Shown: positions 19,389-28,727, counted from the first letter of the stretch. The stretch is 44,836 nt of DNA from an uncultured Clostridia bacterium (GCA_947631535.1 CANRLU010000006.1:1-44836); one strand, 5' to 3'. The notes: a model not told the origin generated them from the sequence alone. Numbers and translations are program-made.

Positions 19389-20468
19389 ATGAGAGTTTAC
19401 AATTTCAGCGCGGGGCCGGCAATGCTCCCCGAAGAAGTCCTTAGGCGCGCGGCCGACGAGATGCTCGAATACGGCGAGAGCGGCCAGTCGGTAATGGAGA
19501 TGTCGCACCGCTCGAAGGAGTATCAGGCGATAATCGACTCCGTCGAGGCGAAGCTGCGCAAAGTAATGTCGATTCCCGACAACTACAAGGTACTGTTCCT
19601 GCAGGGCGGCGCTTCGAGCCAGTTCGCGATGATCCCGCTCAACCTTATGAACGGCTCCGGCAAGGCAGATTTCGTCCTTACCGGCCAGTGGGCCACGAAG
19701 GCCTATCAGGAGGCCTCGCGCTATGGCGAGTGCAAGGTCGTCGCTTCCTCTAAGGATAAGACCTTCAGCTATATTCCCGAGCTCAACAAGGCTGATTTCA
19801 CCCCCGACGCCGACTACTTCCACATCTGCTACAACAACACCATCTACGGCACAAAGTTCACAGAGCTCCCCGAGACCGGAAACGTCCCGCTCGTCGCCGA
19901 TATGTCGAGCTCTATCCTCTCCGAGCCCGTCGATGTTTCGAAGTTCGGTATGATCTACGCCGGCGCGCAGAAGAATATGGGCCCTGCCGGTCTTACGGTC
20001 GTCATTATCCGCGAAGACCTCATCGGCCACGCCCGCGACATCACCCCGACGATGTTCAACTACAAGACCCACGCCGACAACGGCTCGATGTACAACACCC
20101 CGCCGACCTACGGGATCTATATCCTCGGCCTCGTGCTCGACTGGATTGAAGAAAAGGGCGGCCTCGAGGCTATGGCGAAACTCAACGCCGAAAAGGCGAA
20201 GCTCCTCTACGACTTCCTCGACGGCTCCAAGCTTTTCAAGCCCACCGTTCAGGGCAAGGACCGCTCGCTTATGAACGTTCCGTTCGTAACCGGCTCCGAC
20301 GAGCTCGACGCGAAGTTTGTTTCCGAAGCCAAGAAGGCCGGTCTCATCAACATCAAGGGCCACCGCTCCGTCGGCGGCATGAGAGCTTCGATCTACAACG
20401 CGATGCCGAAAGCCGGCGTTGAGAAGCTCGTAGAGTTTATGAAGAAGTTTGAAGCCGAAAATGCGTAA
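19389..20468 (+). CDS. serC: Phosphoserine aminotransferase
   Basis: MRVYNFSAGPAMLPEEVLRRAADEMLEYGESGQSVMEMSHRSKEY, LFLQGGASSQFAMIPLNL, YAGAQKNMGPAGLTVVIIRED. Confidence 0.97.
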   Translation: MRVYNFSAGPAMLPEEVLRRAADEMLEYGESGQSVMEMSHRSKEYQAIIDSVEAKLRKVMSIPDNYKVLFLQGGASSQFAMIPLNLMNGSGKADFVLTGQWATKAYQEASRYGECKVVASSKDKTFSYIPELNKADFTPDADYFHICYNNTIYGTKFTELPETGNVPLVADMSSSILSEPVDVSKFGMIYAGAQKNMGPAGLTVVIIREDLIGHARDITPTMFNYKTHADNGSMYNTPPTYGIYILGLVLDWIEEKGGLEAMAKLNAEKAKLLYDFLDGSKLFKPTVQGKDRSLMNVPFVTGSDELDAKFVSEAKKAGLINIKGHRSVGGMRASIYNAMPKAGVEKLVEFMKKFEAENA

Positions 20469-20479
20469 GGAGAATCGAT

Positions 20480-21634
20480 ATGTTCAAGATCCTGACTTTA
20501 AATAAGATTGCCGCCTGCGGCACCGACCTCTTCGACAGGTCGAAATACACCGTTGCCGACGCGGAGGCCGAACCGGACGGCATTATGGTTCGCTCGGCGA
20601 ATATGCTCGAAGAAAAATTCGCGCCCACCCTCAAAGCGATAGCCAGAGCCGGCGCGGGCGTGAACAACATTCCGGTTGACCGCTGCTCCGAAGAGGGCAT
20701 ATGCGTGTTCAACACCCCGGGAGCCAACGCCAACGCGGTCAAAGAGCTCGTTATCGCGGGACTTCTGCTGACTTCACGCAAGATACCCGCCGCCATCGAC
20801 TGGGCAAAGACCTTAAAGGGCAAGGGCGACGAAGTCTCAAAGCTCGTTGAAAAAGGCAAGGCGGCATTTGCCGGACCCGAAATTATGGGCAAGACCCTCG
20901 GAATAATCGGCCTCGGTGCGATAGGCGTTAAGGTCGCGAACACAGCGCTCTCCCTCGGTATGGAAGTAGTCGGCTACGATCCGTTCCTCTCGGTCAACGC
21001 GGCCCTGAGTCTCAAGCCGAGCGTAAAGGTCGTGAAGACCCTCGACGAAGTCTACGCTGCGTCGGATTACATCACCCTCCACCTGCCCTATAATAAAGAC
21101 ACCAAGGACACCGTCTGCGCCGACAGCCTCGCAAAGATGAAGGACGGCGTAAGGATTCTCAACTTCGCGCGCGGCGAGCTTGTCAACACCGACGATATCC
21201 TTTCGGCGCTCGGCAGCGGAAAATGCGCGGCCTATATCACCGACTTCCCGAACGACGCGCTCATCGGCGTTGAGGGCGTGACGGCCGTTCCTCACCTCGG
21301 AGCTTCCACCCCCGAATCGGAGGACAACTGCGCTGTGATGGCGGCACAGGAGCTCATAGCCTACCTCGAGCACGGCACCGTTAAAAACTCGGTCAACCTG
21401 CCCGACTGCGAGCTCGCGAAGACCGCCGACTGCCTCGTCTGCGTTATCCACAAGAACGTGCCGACGCTGATAAATCAGATCACCGGCGCGATATCTGCCT
21501 GTGGCGGCAACATCGAGAACATCGCCTCGAAGTCCAAGAAGGACTGGGCTTACACGATGCTCGACGTGACCGGCGCCGTTGCTCCTGCCGACATCGAAAA
21601 GATAGACGGCGTGAGCGGCGTAAGAGTGCTTTAA
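20480..21634 (+). CDS. serA: D-3-phosphoglycerate dehydrogenase with C-terminal ACT domain
   Basis: RAGAGVNNIPVDRCSEEGICVFNTPGANANAVKEL, LGIIGLGAIGVKVANTALSLGMEVVGYDPFL, LGASTPESEDNCAVMAAQEL, ACT-like VCVIHKNVPTLINQITGAISACGGNIENIASKSK. Confidence 0.93.
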   Translation: MFKILTLNKIAACGTDLFDRSKYTVADAEAEPDGIMVRSANMLEEKFAPTLKAIARAGAGVNNIPVDRCSEEGICVFNTPGANANAVKELVIAGLLLTSRKIPAAIDWAKTLKGKGDEVSKLVEKGKAAFAGPEIMGKTLGIIGLGAIGVKVANTALSLGMEVVGYDPFLSVNAALSLKPSVKVVKTLDEVYAASDYITLHLPYNKDTKDTVCADSLAKMKDGVRILNFARGELVNTDDILSALGSGKCAAYITDFPNDALIGVEGVTAVPHLGASTPESEDNCAVMAAQELIAYLEHGTVKNSVNLPDCELAKTADCLVCVIHKNVPTLINQITGAISACGGNIENIASKSKKDWAYTMLDVTGAVAPADIEKIDGVSGVRVL

Positions 21635-21642
21635 ACCGCATA

Positions 21643-21679
21643 AAAAATCCGCAGGAGCCGCTTGGTTCCTGCGGTTTTT
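21643..21679. terminator. Bidirectional intrinsic terminator between serA and the convergent deacetylase gene
   Basis: AAAAAATCCGCAGGAGCCGCTTGGTTCCTGCGGTTTTT (stem CCGCAGGA/TCCTGCGG). Confidence 0.85.
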
Positions 21680-21688
21680 GATATATGC

Positions 21689-22519
21689 TTACAGTTCGAT
21701 GAGCGCGCCGGGCTCCACGGCCACGGCATCGTCGGGGCGGCGCTCCAAGAGCACCTTTACGGCGGTGGGGTTGTAAACAAACCTGCCGTCGGCGGAGTAT
21801 TCGAGCGACTTTGCCGCGAGGTCGTACTCGCAGATCTCGATGTTGGTGGCGAACCAGATGTCTTCGCGCCCCGAGACCTTAGAGAGGATATCCTCGATAA
21901 GGCCCCAGTTTTTGTCGCGGCGGAACTCGGGAGTGTGGCCCCAGATATACATCATTCTGAGGTCGCGCGGGGTCTCGGTGAGGAATTTGTCCACGAGCTC
22001 GGGGAGCTTCGGGTCGGCGTGATGAGCCGTCGGGCGGAGCCTCAGCCAGTCGGAAGGCATATTCAGCGAGTAGTCCGACCACACCGTGCGGCAGTATTTT
22101 ATTCCGCTCTGCCTCAAAGTCTCGACGCTGCGGTCGTCAAAAGTCCCGTAGGGGTAGGCGGCGCCACGGATAACCGTCGAAAACATATTCTCGAGGTTAT
22201 GCTTGTCGGCCATTATCTCGTAAACGAGCTCGGGGCCGGTGATTTTTGTGAAGTCGCGGTGGGTGACTCCGTGAAGCGCAACCTCCACTCCGGGGCGCTT
22301 GTAGTTTTCGGTCTCGGCGCGGGTCATTCTGGGCCAGTAGCCCTCGGGCTCGGTGCCGTCGGGGCGGTAGAGCTCGGAGCTGATGTTGAACGTCCCCTTG
22401 ATATTAAGACTTGACATAAGCTCCATAAGTCTGATATCATCATAACAGCCGTCGTCGTAACTCAAGGTGAACGCTTTTTTTGCTCCGTTGGGGAATAAAG
22501 CTTTTAGCATAGGGGGCAT
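21689..22519 (-). CDS. Polysaccharide deacetylase family protein without an evident signal peptide
   Basis: KKAFTLSYDDGCYDDIRLMELM (TYDD-type motif), EVALHGVTHRDF (HxxxH-type), AAYPYGTFDDRSVETLRQSGI; a start at 22510 is also possible. Confidence 0.85.
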   Translation of the reverse strand: MPPMLKALFPNGAKKAFTLSYDDGCYDDIRLMELMSSLNIKGTFNISSELYRPDGTEPEGYWPRMTRAETENYKRPGVEVALHGVTHRDFTKITGPELVYEIMADKHNLENMFSTVIRGAAYPYGTFDDRSVETLRQSGIKYCRTVWSDYSLNMPSDWLRLRPTAHHADPKLPELVDKFLTETPRDLRMMYIWGHTPEFRRDKNWGLIEDILSKVSGREDIWFATNIEICEYDLAAKSLEYSADGRFVYNPTAVKVLLERRPDDAVAVEPGALIEL

Positions 22520-22599
22520 CTCTCCTTTCAGATATCTGATTACAGTATACGATATTCCGGCAAAAATTTCAACAGTTTTTTGAAGGGCAGGCTGATATT

Positions 22600-23376
22600 A
22601 TGGCAGAACTTTCTCATATTTTCGACACCCACTCGCATTACGACGACCCTCGATTTGAGGGCAGGGGCGAGCAGCTGATAGAAGAGCTTTTCGGCGCGGG
22701 AGTTTCGGGGATAATTCACGCAGCGACCGATTTTGAGTCCTCGCAGTTTGGTATTAAAATGGCTAAAAAATACTCTGAGTATTATACTGCAGTCGGGCTA
22801 CACCCCGAATTTGCCGATCGCTTTTCCGAAAACGACGTTTCAAAGCTTGAAGAGCTCGCGAAAGCGTCGGAAAAGGTGGTCGCGATAGGCGAGATAGGCC
22901 TCGACTACCACTACGAGGGCTACGACCGTGAGCGCCAGATAAAGCTCTTCACGGCTCAAACAGAGCTCGCCAACAGTCTCGGCCTGCCGGTGATAGTCCA
23001 CTGCCGCGACGCCGTGGGCGACTGCATGGAGATACTGCAAAGGCTCAGGCCGTGCGGGGTTATGCACTGCTTCTCGGGCTCTGCAGAGACGGCACGGGAG
23101 GTGGTATCGCTGGGAATGTATCTCGGCTTCACCGGCGCGCTGACCTTTAAGAACGCCAAAAAGGCGCAGGGAGTTGTAAGGTCGATGCCGCTCGAAAGGC
23201 TGCTTTTAGAGACCGACTGCCCCTATATGGCCCCCGAGCCCCACAGAGGAGAGGCGAGCCACAGCGGAATGATAAAATTCACCGCCGCAAAGGCCGCGGA
23301 GCTCAAGGGGATAGGCGTGGAGGAGCTCCTTGAGATAATCGAGCAAAATGCGAGGCGGCTGTTCGGGATAGAATAA
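22600..23376 (+). CDS. tatD: TatD family DNase
   Basis: IFDTHSHYDDPRFEGR, AIGEIGLDYHYEGYDRERQIKLF, PVIVHCRDA, MHCFSGSAETA, LLETDCPYMAPEPHRGEASHS. Confidence 0.95.
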   Translation: MAELSHIFDTHSHYDDPRFEGRGEQLIEELFGAGVSGIIHAATDFESSQFGIKMAKKYSEYYTAVGLHPEFADRFSENDVSKLEELAKASEKVVAIGEIGLDYHYEGYDRERQIKLFTAQTELANSLGLPVIVHCRDAVGDCMEILQRLRPCGVMHCFSGSAETAREVVSLGMYLGFTGALTFKNAKKAQGVVRSMPLERLLLETDCPYMAPEPHRGEASHSGMIKFTAAKAAELKGIGVEELLEIIEQNARRLFGIE

Positions 23377-23381
23377 CAAAA

Positions 23382-23408
23382 CAGGGTACGGAGAATATCC
23401 GTACCCTG
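23382..23408. terminator. Bidirectional hairpin terminator between tatD and the convergent transglutaminase-like gene
   Basis: CAGGGTACGGA-GAATA-TCCGTACCCTG followed by AATTTT. Confidence 0.75.
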
Positions 23409-23425
23409 AATTTTATGAATTTGTA

Positions 23426-25114
23426 TTACTTTTTCTGAAGTCTGAAGACGATGGTCCTCGTTCTCTTTACGCTGCCTTCCTTGTGACTGTCTCTGAGGCG
23501 GTCAACTATCTCATACTGCGAAGTGATGTCGTTGAGAATGTTCTTGGTGTAGTATGACTGGCTGTAGGTGCTCAGGACTTCGTTGAAGAGGTCTACCGAG
23601 CCGAGCATTATCCTCGCGTAGGCGTTGGTGCTGCCGCTTGCAACGGCGTCGCGAGTGGCTTTCTTGAGTATGCTCTCAACCTCGCTGAGGCTCGAAGCGT
23701 AGTAGCCGTTGAGCTTATGCCAGCTGTAGTCGTCGGAGGTGGCGGAGGGGATATTGAGGTATTTCGACAGGTCGGTGACGGAAGTTCTGGTGTTCCTGAT
23801 ATAGTCGTCGGTGACGCAGAGGAAGTCGTAGCAGACGTAGTTGTAGTCGAAGATGTTGTCGAAATCGGGGTCGCCCCAGGTGGTGTCAACGTTATACCAC
23901 TTGCCGTTAATCCTCACCTTTACCCAGGCGTGGTTCTGATTGGTGCCGTAGCCGGTGGCGTAGACGACGTCGAAGCCGGCCTTCGAGAGCAGGTAGAAGG
24001 TTCCCTTTGCGTAGCCGAGGCAGTTGGCGCCGCCCGCGACCACGGAGCCGTAAGAGGAGGACTCATAGGCGCCGCCGTAGGTATTGTTGGTGCAGAGCCA
24101 CTCGTAGATGTATTTTACCTTGTTATAATCGGAGTAGCCGCTTATATTCCTCACTATCCTGTTGGCCGCGCTCTCAAGCTCGTTCACCATTCTCTGGGCG
24201 TCGTCGTAGTTGTTCACGAAGTATTCGAGCTTCATAGTCGTGCCGGTGACGGAGGGCGAGCCCTTGAAGTAGCAGTATCCGGTGCCGACCATCTGGAGAA
24301 TGTTAGAGGCTACGAACACGGCTTCTTCGTGGTTAAGGTATTCGCCGACCGATACGCTCGGGGCCATTGCCTCTACGGCCATAGCGACCTTGTTGAGGGC
24401 GTCCTGGAATCTCGTTTCGGTGAAGAGGTTATACATATATCCGACGCCGTTTATGTCTACCCAGTCTCTGACTACGGGCTCTTCGATGTCAGAGCTGCCC
24501 GGCTCGGGAGATTCTATCGGGTCGTCGTCAACGACTTCTTCTGCGGAGGAGGCAGGAGGCTCGTCGCCTGTAGAGGGCTTTGCGGTGGTGACTGCGGCAG
24601 AGGGAGCCGTTGCTGAGAGGTAAATATTGCTCGCGTAGCCGGTCTGGCCGTCTACCGATACCTGATACCAGCCGGTAGATGCGCGGCCGGTGACTGTGAC
24701 GGCTTCGCCGGCGTCAAGGGTGGCGATGCGGTCGAAATCGGTAGAGGGGCCGCTTCTTACGTTGAGCGAGATAGTGGCATACATAGTCGCCGACATAGGC
24801 TCAACGGTAAAAGCGTTGGGGTCTTCTTTGGTGGTGGTCGGGGCCGGAGTGGTCTCGGGCGCCGCAGTTGTAACGGGTTCCGCCGTGGTGACGGGCGGCT
24901 CGGCCGTTGTGACCGGCGCGGGCTCGGCGGTAGTCTCGGGCGGAAGAGTGTCAGGCGCGGGAGTGGTCTCTTCTACGGTGCCTATAGACTGGTCAAGGGT
25001 GCCGTCAACGGGCGGAGTGTCGATGTGATCGTCGGGGACCTGCCCGCAGGCGGAGAAGACGCTCAACACCATCATCAGCGCAACTAAGAACGCCGAAAAT
25101 CTTTTCAAGTTCAT
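23426..25114 (-). CDS. Lipoprotein with Thr/Pro-rich linker, SH3b-like domain and transglutaminase-like core
   Basis: Lipobox-like VFSAC; TTAEP repeats; SLNVRSGPSTDFDRIATLDAGEAVTVTGRASTGWYQVSVDGQTGYASNIYL (SH3b); Cys in GGANCLGYAKG, His in NQNHAWVKV, Asp in YNVDTTWGDP. Confidence 0.88.
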   Translation of the reverse strand: MNLKRFSAFLVALMMVLSVFSACGQVPDDHIDTPPVDGTLDQSIGTVEETTPAPDTLPPETTAEPAPVTTAEPPVTTAEPVTTAAPETTPAPTTTKEDPNAFTVEPMSATMYATISLNVRSGPSTDFDRIATLDAGEAVTVTGRASTGWYQVSVDGQTGYASNIYLSATAPSAAVTTAKPSTGDEPPASSAEEVVDDDPIESPEPGSSDIEEPVVRDWVDINGVGYMYNLFTETRFQDALNKVAMAVEAMAPSVSVGEYLNHEEAVFVASNILQMVGTGYCYFKGSPSVTGTTMKLEYFVNNYDDAQRMVNELESAANRIVRNISGYSDYNKVKYIYEWLCTNNTYGGAYESSSYGSVVAGGANCLGYAKGTFYLLSKAGFDVVYATGYGTNQNHAWVKVRINGKWYNVDTTWGDPDFDNIFDYNYVCYDFLCVTDDYIRNTRTSVTDLSKYLNIPSATSDDYSWHKLNGYYASSLSEVESILKKATRDAVASGSTNAYARIMLGSVDLFNEVLSTYSQSYYTKNILNDITSQYEIVDRLRDSHKEGSVKRTRTIVFRLQKK

Positions 25115-25171
25115 ACAAATTCCTCCATGTCTGAATATTTATCTGTATCACGGTGAACCGCGCTATCAGTT

Positions 25172-26314
25172 TTATTCCGCAGTGGGCACCGTGAAGTATC
25201 TGCTTCCGTACCTGTGGCTGTGGTCTTTTTCGAGCTGTTCGTCGGTTATCATAAAGTAGTCGTACCCGACGTAATCGGGGGCGTCGCCGGTGGGGTCGTC
25301 CCAGGTGGCGTCTATAACATACCACTTGCCGTCCGAGAGCCTCACATAGTTCCATTTGTGATAGCCGTCCTCGTGGTCGCCCATAGCCGGCACCGCGTCG
25401 AACCCGGCCCGCGAGAGCAGAAGCTGCATCGCGTGGGCATATCCCTGACAGATGGCCTTGCCCTCTATCAGCGCGCCGTAGGCGGTGTCAACGCTCTTTC
25501 CCTCATAGCTGTATGTGCAGTTTTTAACGATATAGTCGTGGAAATATTTTATTCTGTCATATTCCGAAGTGTCGGGAGCGCTCGCCACGAGCTCGTTCAC
25601 CTTGTTCTGAACGGCTTCGTTCATCACTTTTGCCTCTTTCGAGTCAACGGTGTAAACAAATTCGAGGTCGGTGACGTAGTTGTCGCTGTCGTACCAATAG
25701 GTGTAGTCGTAGTAATCGACGTGTGTGTAGCCGCAGAGGTAGTCGTGAACGAAGTGCACGAACTCCCATATCTCGCTTACCTTTACGGGGTGCTTGAGCG
25801 CGAATCTCGACTTCATATTGCGCATCGCGTTCATCATAACGGCGACGTTGTCTTTCACCTCGTCGCTGAGCTGGCTCCAGACGTATTCCATGCCGTTGTC
25901 AGATATCGGAATAAGGCTTATTCCGTTCCAGCGCTCTGTCATCGGCTCGCGCACCATAGGAACGTTCAGAGGTTTCTCGGGAGCCGTTGTGGTCGCCTCT
26001 GTGGTGGTAACGGTGGTCGCCTTTGTAGTCGTGACCGTCGTTGCCTCGGTGGTGGTGACAGTGGTCGCTTCTGTCGTAGTGACCGTTGTGGCCTCAGTCG
26101 TTGTGACTGTGGTTGCTTCTGTCGCGGTGACAGTAGTCGCTTCGGTGGCGGCAGCGGTGTTTTCGGCTTCTGAAGACTGCAAAACGGTCGCGGCAGAGGA
26201 GGTTTTGGCCTGAGTGTTATCGGGAGCCTCGGGCTCGCCGCGTGCAGGGCGCTCGCAGCCCGAAAGCAGAAGCGCCGCCGCAACGGCCAAAATTAAGATA
26301 TATTTTTTTGTCAC
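25172..26314 (-). CDS. Transglutaminase-like lipoprotein with octapeptide-repeat linker
   Basis: Lipobox LLLSGC; (TTVTTTEA)n linker; KAICQGYAHAMQLLLSRAGF, GYHKWNYVRLSDGKWYVIDATWDDPTG. Confidence 0.88.
   Translation of the reverse strand: MTKKYILILAVAAALLLSGCERPARGEPEAPDNTQAKTSSAATVLQSSEAENTAAATEATTVTATEATTVTTTEATTVTTTEATTVTTTEATTVTTTKATTVTTTEATTTAPEKPLNVPMVREPMTERWNGISLIPISDNGMEYVWSQLSDEVKDNVAVMMNAMRNMKSRFALKHPVKVSEIWEFVHFVHDYLCGYTHVDYYDYTYWYDSDNYVTDLEFVYTVDSKEAKVMNEAVQNKVNELVASAPDTSEYDRIKYFHDYIVKNCTYSYEGKSVDTAYGALIEGKAICQGYAHAMQLLLSRAGFDAVPAMGDHEDGYHKWNYVRLSDGKWYVIDATWDDPTGDAPDYVGYDYFMITDEQLEKDHSHRYGSRYFTVPTAE
25994..26137 (-). repeat. Six-unit, 24-bp coding repeat (TTVTTTEA octapeptide)
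   Basis: TTVTATEA TTVTTTEA TTVTTTEA TTVTTTEA TTVTTTKA TTVTTTEA in the 25172-26314 lipoprotein; DNA units differ at many third positions. Confidence 0.85.
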
Positions 26315-26330
26315 GGCAGTCCTCCGTTCA

Positions 26331-27632
26331 TCACGACTTGTGCTTGAGGGTGATGATTATGGTAAGCGGGCCTTCGCCGTCTTTGTGGGCCGAATAGCGC
26401 TCCCAGGTGCCGTCGTTAAAGTCGGAGCCGTATTTTTCGTTGGCTTCCTTCATAAGAGTCTGTATCTCGCCGTCGTGAGCCTTCATAAAGAGGTTTTCGT
26501 TTACCTGAGTGTAAACGTCTTCGTCCGACATTCTGAGGTAGATATAGTTTGTGCCGTTTTTGGCGCAGAGTTCGAGCTGCTTTTCTGTGGCGGCGTAAGC
26601 CTCCTCGTAGGTGGTGCAGTAGTAGCCCATAACGTTGTGATAGCTGAGCTCCATCGAGTTGGCCGAGGGGACGGTGTAGTAGAACGGTTTGCCGTCGCGC
26701 TGCTCGTAATAGGCGTTGTCGAACTTCATCGCGTGGTCCTGAAGTATTACCTCGTCAGAGATCATAAAGTAGTCGTAGCAGATATAGTTCGGGTCGTCCT
26801 TGCCGGTGGGGTCAGACCACGTCGGGTCAACAATATACCAGTTGCCGTCGTCGAGCTTAACGTAGTTCCACTTGTGTGTGTAATTGATGTTCTCGCCCCT
26901 GCCTATGGTGTAGCAGGTCTCGAAGCCGGCGCGCGAGAGCAAAAGATGCATAGCGTCGGCATATCCCTGGCAGGTAGCCCAGCCGTCAACTATCGCGCCG
27001 TAGGCGGTAAAGGGAAGCATGCCCTCTTCACCGTAGTTGCAGTGGAGAACGAGGTAGTCATGGAGATATTTTATCTGCTCCCACTGGGTGCCGTCGGGCA
27101 TACCGGCAACTATCTCGTCGAGCTTTGCGTTGAGGTCGGCGGTAAGCTTAAGGCCGTCGTCAACATAGGTCACGGCGTCGTGATTGTAGGGAATATACAC
27201 CGTTCTCACCATTCCGTCGTCGTCATTGGGGGCGGTGAACGATGTGCCGATATAGGGGTAGTCGATGGTGCAGTGGTAGGCGAAATCGAGGAAGCGGTCT
27301 CTGTCCTCCTTGGGGAAACCAACCGTGAGGGTGGCCGCAAAGTCAAGATTTTTTACCGCGTTCATAAATTCCGCAAGGTTGAGCTTGGTGTCGTGGTCGA
27401 GCTGCTCCCAGATATAGCCGAGGCCGTTATCTTCGACAAACGAAGTGTCGATGCTGTCGAGCGGGTCGCCGGCGGGGGTGTCGTCGCTGCCGGTGACTTC
27501 GCCCTGCGTAACGTCGGCCGCAGTGGTATCCGAGGTGCTGTCGGGTATCTCGTTTTTTATCTCGTCGCCGCAGCCCGCAAGCAGCGAAGCCGCGATCACA
27601 AGAGCAATAAACAGTGCCAGAAATTTTTTCAT
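26331..27632 (-). CDS. Transglutaminase-like lipoprotein
   Basis: Lipobox SLLAGC; WATCQGYADAMHLLLSRAGFETCYTIG, NYTHKWNYVKLDDGNWYIVDPTWSDPTG. Confidence 0.88.
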   Translation of the reverse strand: MKKFLALFIALVIAASLLAGCGDEIKNEIPDSTSDTTAADVTQGEVTGSDDTPAGDPLDSIDTSFVEDNGLGYIWEQLDHDTKLNLAEFMNAVKNLDFAATLTVGFPKEDRDRFLDFAYHCTIDYPYIGTSFTAPNDDDGMVRTVYIPYNHDAVTYVDDGLKLTADLNAKLDEIVAGMPDGTQWEQIKYLHDYLVLHCNYGEEGMLPFTAYGAIVDGWATCQGYADAMHLLLSRAGFETCYTIGRGENINYTHKWNYVKLDDGNWYIVDPTWSDPTGKDDPNYICYDYFMISDEVILQDHAMKFDNAYYEQRDGKPFYYTVPSANSMELSYHNVMGYYCTTYEEAYAATEKQLELCAKNGTNYIYLRMSDEDVYTQVNENLFMKAHDGEIQTLMKEANEKYGSDFNDGTWERYSAHKDGEGPLTIIITLKHKS

Positions 27633-27821
27633 GTTTTTAGTCCTTTCAAAATATAGTTGCCGTCACTTCTTTAGCCGTGCGGCCGTTATATGAATAAAAC
27701 GCGCACGGCGCCCGAAAAATTGCATGGCGACCTAAAATTTATCGCCGCAAATCGCCACACTATTAAATAATACCCTTTAATCGCGGTTATGTCAATACGC
27801 AAAAAGGAATTTCGGCAAATT

Positions 27822-28715
27822 TTACTCTTTAAGTTCCTCCGCGCAGGTGTTTATGACCTCCGCGAGCCGTGCCGACGGCCGCTCGAAGCGCTCAAAGTCG
27901 AACTTTATTATATCGGCGTAGGGGAAGTGCTTTCTTATGTCGTCGCGGTCTATGCCGGAATCGCAGAAAACAACGTCGGGCGCAAGGTCGTAAAGCTCTT
28001 CGGCCGAGGCGTAATATTCGTCGGTCCGAGCCCAAAGGTTGCTGCCGAAGACCGAGAGCATGTTTGCGCCGAGGCTGTTTTCGGGGGAGAGCATAAGTCC
28101 CTCGCCGCTAACTGCTTCGACGATAACAAAGCTTTTCGATATCCCTTTGCCCTGCGCAGAGTTCATAGCGTCGTTGAGGCCGGAAAGCGCCGAGGCGCAC
28201 ACGTCGCTGCAGTCGTTGGAGCCGAAGAATATCATCGAGAGCTTCATATAAACGTCGCACAACATTCCGTATGAAGCGGGCTGCTCTAAGCTCAGCACCC
28301 TTGTTCCCGCCTGGCGGAGCCTTAGGATATCCGTTTCGGCTATCGGCGACTGCACCACCAAAAGCTCGGGCGCGAGCTCGGTTATAGCTTCGATGTCCGG
28401 CTTTGCGGGGCTGCCGAGCTTTTTGAGGTTTTCGGCGGCATCGGGGTAGTCGCAGAAGTCGCTGACGCCCACAAGCCTGTCCGAAAGGCCGAGTTCATAA
28501 AGTATCTCCGTGACGGAGGGCGAGAGCGAAGCGACCGTCGCGGGGGCGGAGTCGAAGGTCTCGTTGTCGAAGCTTATCGGATAGGGGTCTCTTATCGGGG
28601 GCGCGTCGGTCGCGGGGGAAGTGGTCTTCTCGGGCGGCGCGCCTATTTCGTCGCCGCAGGCAGTCAAAAGCAGAGCCGCGCAGACCGCAGCGGCGGCAAT
28701 TCGCAAAAATCTCAT
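27822..28715 (-). CDS. BtuF/FepB-like ABC-transporter substrate-binding lipoprotein
   Basis: Lipobox LLLTAC; ATVASLSPSVTEILYELGLSDRLVGVSDFCDYP...GSPAKPDIEAITELAPELLVVQSP: periplasmic-binding-protein class III signature. Confidence 0.88.
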   Translation of the reverse strand: MRFLRIAAAAVCAALLLTACGDEIGAPPEKTTSPATDAPPIRDPYPISFDNETFDSAPATVASLSPSVTEILYELGLSDRLVGVSDFCDYPDAAENLKKLGSPAKPDIEAITELAPELLVVQSPIAETDILRLRQAGTRVLSLEQPASYGMLCDVYMKLSMIFFGSNDCSDVCASALSGLNDAMNSAQGKGISKSFVIVEAVSGEGLMLSPENSLGANMLSVFGSNLWARTDEYYASAEELYDLAPDVVFCDSGIDRDDIRKHFPYADIIKFDFERFERPSARLAEVINTCAEELKE

Positions 28716-28727
28716 ATAAACACTCCT

